Positions 52,201 through 53,501 of a stretch of 53,501 nucleotides of DNA are shown here, piece after piece. Position 1 is the stretch's first letter, and each line of letters opens with the position of its first letter. Source of the DNA: Ophiostoma sp. CBS 140.51 (Eukaryota; Ascomycota; Sordariomycetes; Ophiostomatales; Ophiostomataceae); the NCBI GenBank assembly GCA_029298735.1, contig JANSLP010000235.1, positions 1 to 53,501 of the forward strand, read 5' to 3'. Position numbers and translations under genes: made by a program. The notes under the pieces were generated by a model that was given only the letters and a program-made list of their open reading frames with translations, was not told the origin of the DNA and ran no database searches.

Positions 52201-52936
52201 GTTCTTGCTGGCGTTTGCGCCCTCGCCTCTGCCCAGCCTCGCCGACGAGTACATCTTCTTCCCCACTTACCACGCCACGCTGCAGCCCTACCTGCCCTCG
52301 GCCGTCGATGCCCTGGCCAAGCTGCTGGCCCGCGACGAGCCCAACCGCACACACTTCCGCAACGTGTTTGCGGCCGACCCCAGCGGCGCCATGCCTTTTG
52401 ATTTGTTGACACAAACGTTTGCCCTCGCCATTTCGCCCATTCCCGACTACATTCATCTTAGGGAGATGCGCCCGCCGCACCTCCCGCCCGTCCAGGAAGT
52501 CCGCAAACCCATGCTCATGCAGGGTCTGCTGGCCGCCGATATCGTTGCGTCTCTGGCGCCTGGGTTCGAGACGGGCGTCACCCGCACCTGGTTGACGGCC
52601 CAAAACGGTTTCGTCCAGAACTTGCACCGCACCGTCCGCGATCTTTGTAGAGACTACGAAATGGTCGAGCACCAGCTGCGCCATTTCCGAGGCCGCGATA
52701 CCCGCGGACTGCAAAAGGACGCCGAGATCATGTACATTGTTGTGCTCGCCGTCTCCATGCTACGCAAGCTAAGCGAAAAGGCCATTGACCCGGCGGACCC
52801 CAAGACGAGCCTGCCTCCTTCCGTCTTGCCGTCCGAACAGGGTCTGCTCGAAGCTTTGGAGATGCTCAGCGGCGAATGGAGCCGCGATGGGTTCCTGCAC
52901 AACTTTGTGGCGTTTGCCTCTCTAGGCGAGAAGTAG
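49205..52936 (+). CDS. swi1: SWI/SNF chromatin-remodelling subunit Swi1 (ARID protein)
   Basis: Single exon, 1243 aa, ATG at 49205 in a favourable context. The first ~440 residues are Gln/Pro/Asn/Met-rich, with a phospho-rich KRPRPREDS segment and repeated GQM units. The ARID/BRIGHT domain lies at about 442-535 (DQFMNQLSMFMQRINMPLET, LMQLFQTVQKFSGYRNVMQN, WPQVSNALGFP, IYERNLLKFEDFV). A second Gln/Pro-rich spacer leads to a C-terminal helical domain (about 766-1240) of armadillo character like the BAF250/Swi1 C-terminus. Swi1 binds DNA through the ARID domain and helps SWI/SNF mobilise nucleosomes at regulated promoters. The polyglutamine tracts may vary in length between strains. The gene is complete in the window. 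Confidence 0.92.
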   Translation: MSSWMNEAAVQNHNGNGFPHINNPNAPPVGVGNGMMDPAAFMAANQAQFNPVAGNPYASPQQLMMQQQQQVQQQAQHQGGARNASPSAFQNPMYQTNSVIPSKRPRPREDSIAASPRQNSGMLPTTRAETPGQQGQPGQPGGPQSTPQPPSFPHNLPPNGSANATPSPIMANQIRAGSAVPQRVATTSPHPFSPATQSFAPQASPAPSDPNMAPNQQQQQQSPYGQPGGGNFPPGFNPNFTPTPPPGQQRPSPNPQQAGGQMMPQHMGQMPPQMGGMGQMNPQQMGQMGGPGGAMGQMNPMAAQMGQVPNANMFTPQMQQQLAQARNPLEQQKLMYQMQLQRQLQQGQMQGGGPQMPGQSITAQQRNMIARQQQQQQQAQQQAQQAQQQQQQQQHQQQPGQQPPQQQQQQPGGPNGQIAPNTPKTAQGPGGAPGQQPNGPQRSSDQFMNQLSMFMQRINMPLETNPVAGDRPMHLMQLFQTVQKFSGYRNVMQNNVWPQVSNALGFPPAQIPTVAGQIKAIYERNLLKFEDFVVNQSRAKANMQQQQQLQAQAQAQAQHQAQMKAQQGFPQQPGQQPPQPGQQPPGPPGPPGPPQQQQQQQPPQQPPQAIQPPTPQQQQPPTPSLDQGGPVGMPSTPKSASRPNKRSASGQQPAALKHAASNGQMNGFSTPHPPGQQPAPPTTSRKGKGKNARSASSSHEAFPPPSPAQPGMPGMPGPPFMDGHGHPANGFVPMPGQFPPGQMPPGHMQGGFMPGHMQGPPFGDTDEYKPCSRDTHTYGGVDVNAPTNVVTDILRFRPEVPAPNELGNIDVHALTMSIQSGIHGEVRLALDTLATVTVTNMPGLEIDLDKCDDLLETLIEYADELLEVLAENTVEVSDEILIPPYEDIARACQIERLSIRDEPELGSEEGELDRAVEYLLCITTIFRNLSFNPRNQAGLADESAVKFLCQFIRYVGTRNMLLRTQLNMLDFMKDIITLLSNISGSIEIPDQQEAFCFLQFLLAFAPSPLPSLADEYIFFPTYHATLQPYLPSAVDALAKLLARDEPNRTHFRNVFAADPSGAMPFDLLTQTFALAISPIPDYIHLREMRPPHLPPVQEVRKPMLMQGLLAADIVASLAPGFETGVTRTWLTAQNGFVQNLHRTVRDLCRDYEMVEHQLRHFRGRDTRGLQKDAEIMYIVVLAVSMLRKLSEKAIDPADPKTSLPPSVLPSEQGLLEALEMLSGEWSRDGFLHNFVAFASLGEK

Positions 52937-53501
52937 AGGCCTTGACAGAAGAAGGCGACGGACGAGGCGGAGAAGGCGCATAAAGACACTGGGCAAAGCA
53001 TGAATCGGCGGCGAATGGCGAAAAAATTACTGGGTTTCGATTGTTGAAAAAGAAAAAAATGGGAGGGGGGTGCAACCATGGGTAAGTCTGACTACCTGTG
53101 GTCGTCTCACCCTCGTGTAAACTGGATTTTGTATTCTTTTCTGTCTCTCTTTTTATTGTTCTTTTTTTTTCCTCGTTTCTGTTTCATTGTCGGGTTTTGA
53201 TTGTTTTTCTGTCTTCTTTCCTTACATCACTACTTTTCATTGCTTTTCTCTTACTTGAGTTCGTTCTTCTATTTTCTCTTTTATATATAATCTGTATTGG
53301 CTTCTACTATTATCTCTCTCTTCTGTGTCTTTGAATCAAATTATTCCCCCGTTGGAACTTCTTTCTGTACGGAAATTGCCATCAGCGTAGAAATTGTATC
53401 AACATATAAATCATAACATAAACTCAAATTCTAAGCAACCTCTGTATCGTGATTATTTTTAGTTGTATTTTGTTCAGATTTACTTTCATTTGTTGACAAA
53501 T
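52937..53501. other. 3' flank of swi1, T-rich
   Basis: The stretch after the swi1 stop codon becomes T-rich and then AT-rich to the end of the window, with candidate polyadenylation-type A/T motifs. No gene is recognised. A hydrophobic 78-residue frame at 53098-53334 is a by-product of poly-T sequence. Confidence 0.5.

Noticed and set aside
51764..52714. 316-codon minus-strand frame
   Set aside because: Antisense of the Swi1 C-terminal domain.
1..53501. tRNA, rRNA and CRISPR search by eye
   Set aside because: No T-arm/anticodon-arm combination, no rRNA-like segment and no regularly spaced direct repeats were found; a tRNAscan run would be needed to exclude tRNAs fully.

Overview
The window looks like a chromosomal segment of a filamentous ascomycete (Pezizomycotina, probably a Sordariomycete). 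Genes are GC-rich and separated by AT-rich or pyrimidine-rich spacers. Introns are short (mostly 49-69 nt) with GTRAGT-like donors, CTAAC/CTGAC-like branch sites and CAG/TAG acceptors. The families present include fungal Zn2Cys6 regulators, a fungal hydrolase-NACHT protein, a siderophore transporter, GH30 and GH5-CBM_X2 enzymes, Mtf1, Utp6 and Swi1. The species cannot be fixed from the sequence. I saw no rRNA, tRNA, CRISPR or intact transposon.

Layout. 1-530: left-edge fragment of a Pro/Ala/Thr-rich protein (-), then an AT-rich strip. 1.0-7.6 kb: mitochondrial transcription factor Mtf1 (-) and a 3-exon alpha/beta-hydrolase + NACHT STAND protein (-). 8.8-9.2 kb: small two-exon Mrx7-like mitochondrial protein (+). 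10.2-18 kb: siderophore-iron transporter (-) divergent from a secreted GH5 with a CBM_X2-like module (+), then a secreted GH30 enzyme (+) and a metallo-beta-lactamase-fold hydrolase (-). 21.4-23.8 kb: DUF1993 protein (+) convergent with a Gig2/DUF1479 dioxygenase-like protein (-). 25.2-27.9 kb: transcription factor with only half of a Zn2Cys6 cluster (+). 27.9-32.7 kb: a gene-poor stretch with one orphan candidate exon. 32.7-36.1 kb: HOL1-like MFS transporter (+) convergent with a FAR1-type zinc-finger/AT-hook protein (-). 36.2-39.6 kb: AT-rich accessory-looking stretch with a relic ORF ending in a 24-A run, an atypical protein kinase (+) and a 65-aa Cys-rich protein (-). 39.7-42.5 kb: 4-exon canonical Zn2Cys6 regulator (-). 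43.3-45.9 kb: Utp6 (+) and an EVE-domain protein (-). 49.2-52.9 kb: the ARID subunit of SWI/SNF, Swi1 (+), behind a 3.3-kb leader/promoter region.

Functional reading. Mtf1, Mrx7-like, Utp6, EVE and Swi1 are housekeeping functions for mitochondria, ribosome assembly and chromatin. The transporters, wall-degrading enzymes, hydrolases and regulators form an environmental-interface layer. The GH5/GH30 pair is the only neighbourhood where adjacent genes clearly act on the same kind of substrate (plant cell-wall polysaccharides). I assembled exon structures by hand from splice signals and reading-frame continuity; none is backed by transcript data. I did not find a convincing new multigene system. 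The strongest leads are the repeat-less hydrolase-NACHT protein, the half zinc cluster interrupted by a stop-free 69-nt intron, the FAR1-like protein, and the small Cys-rich gene beside the atypical kinase.
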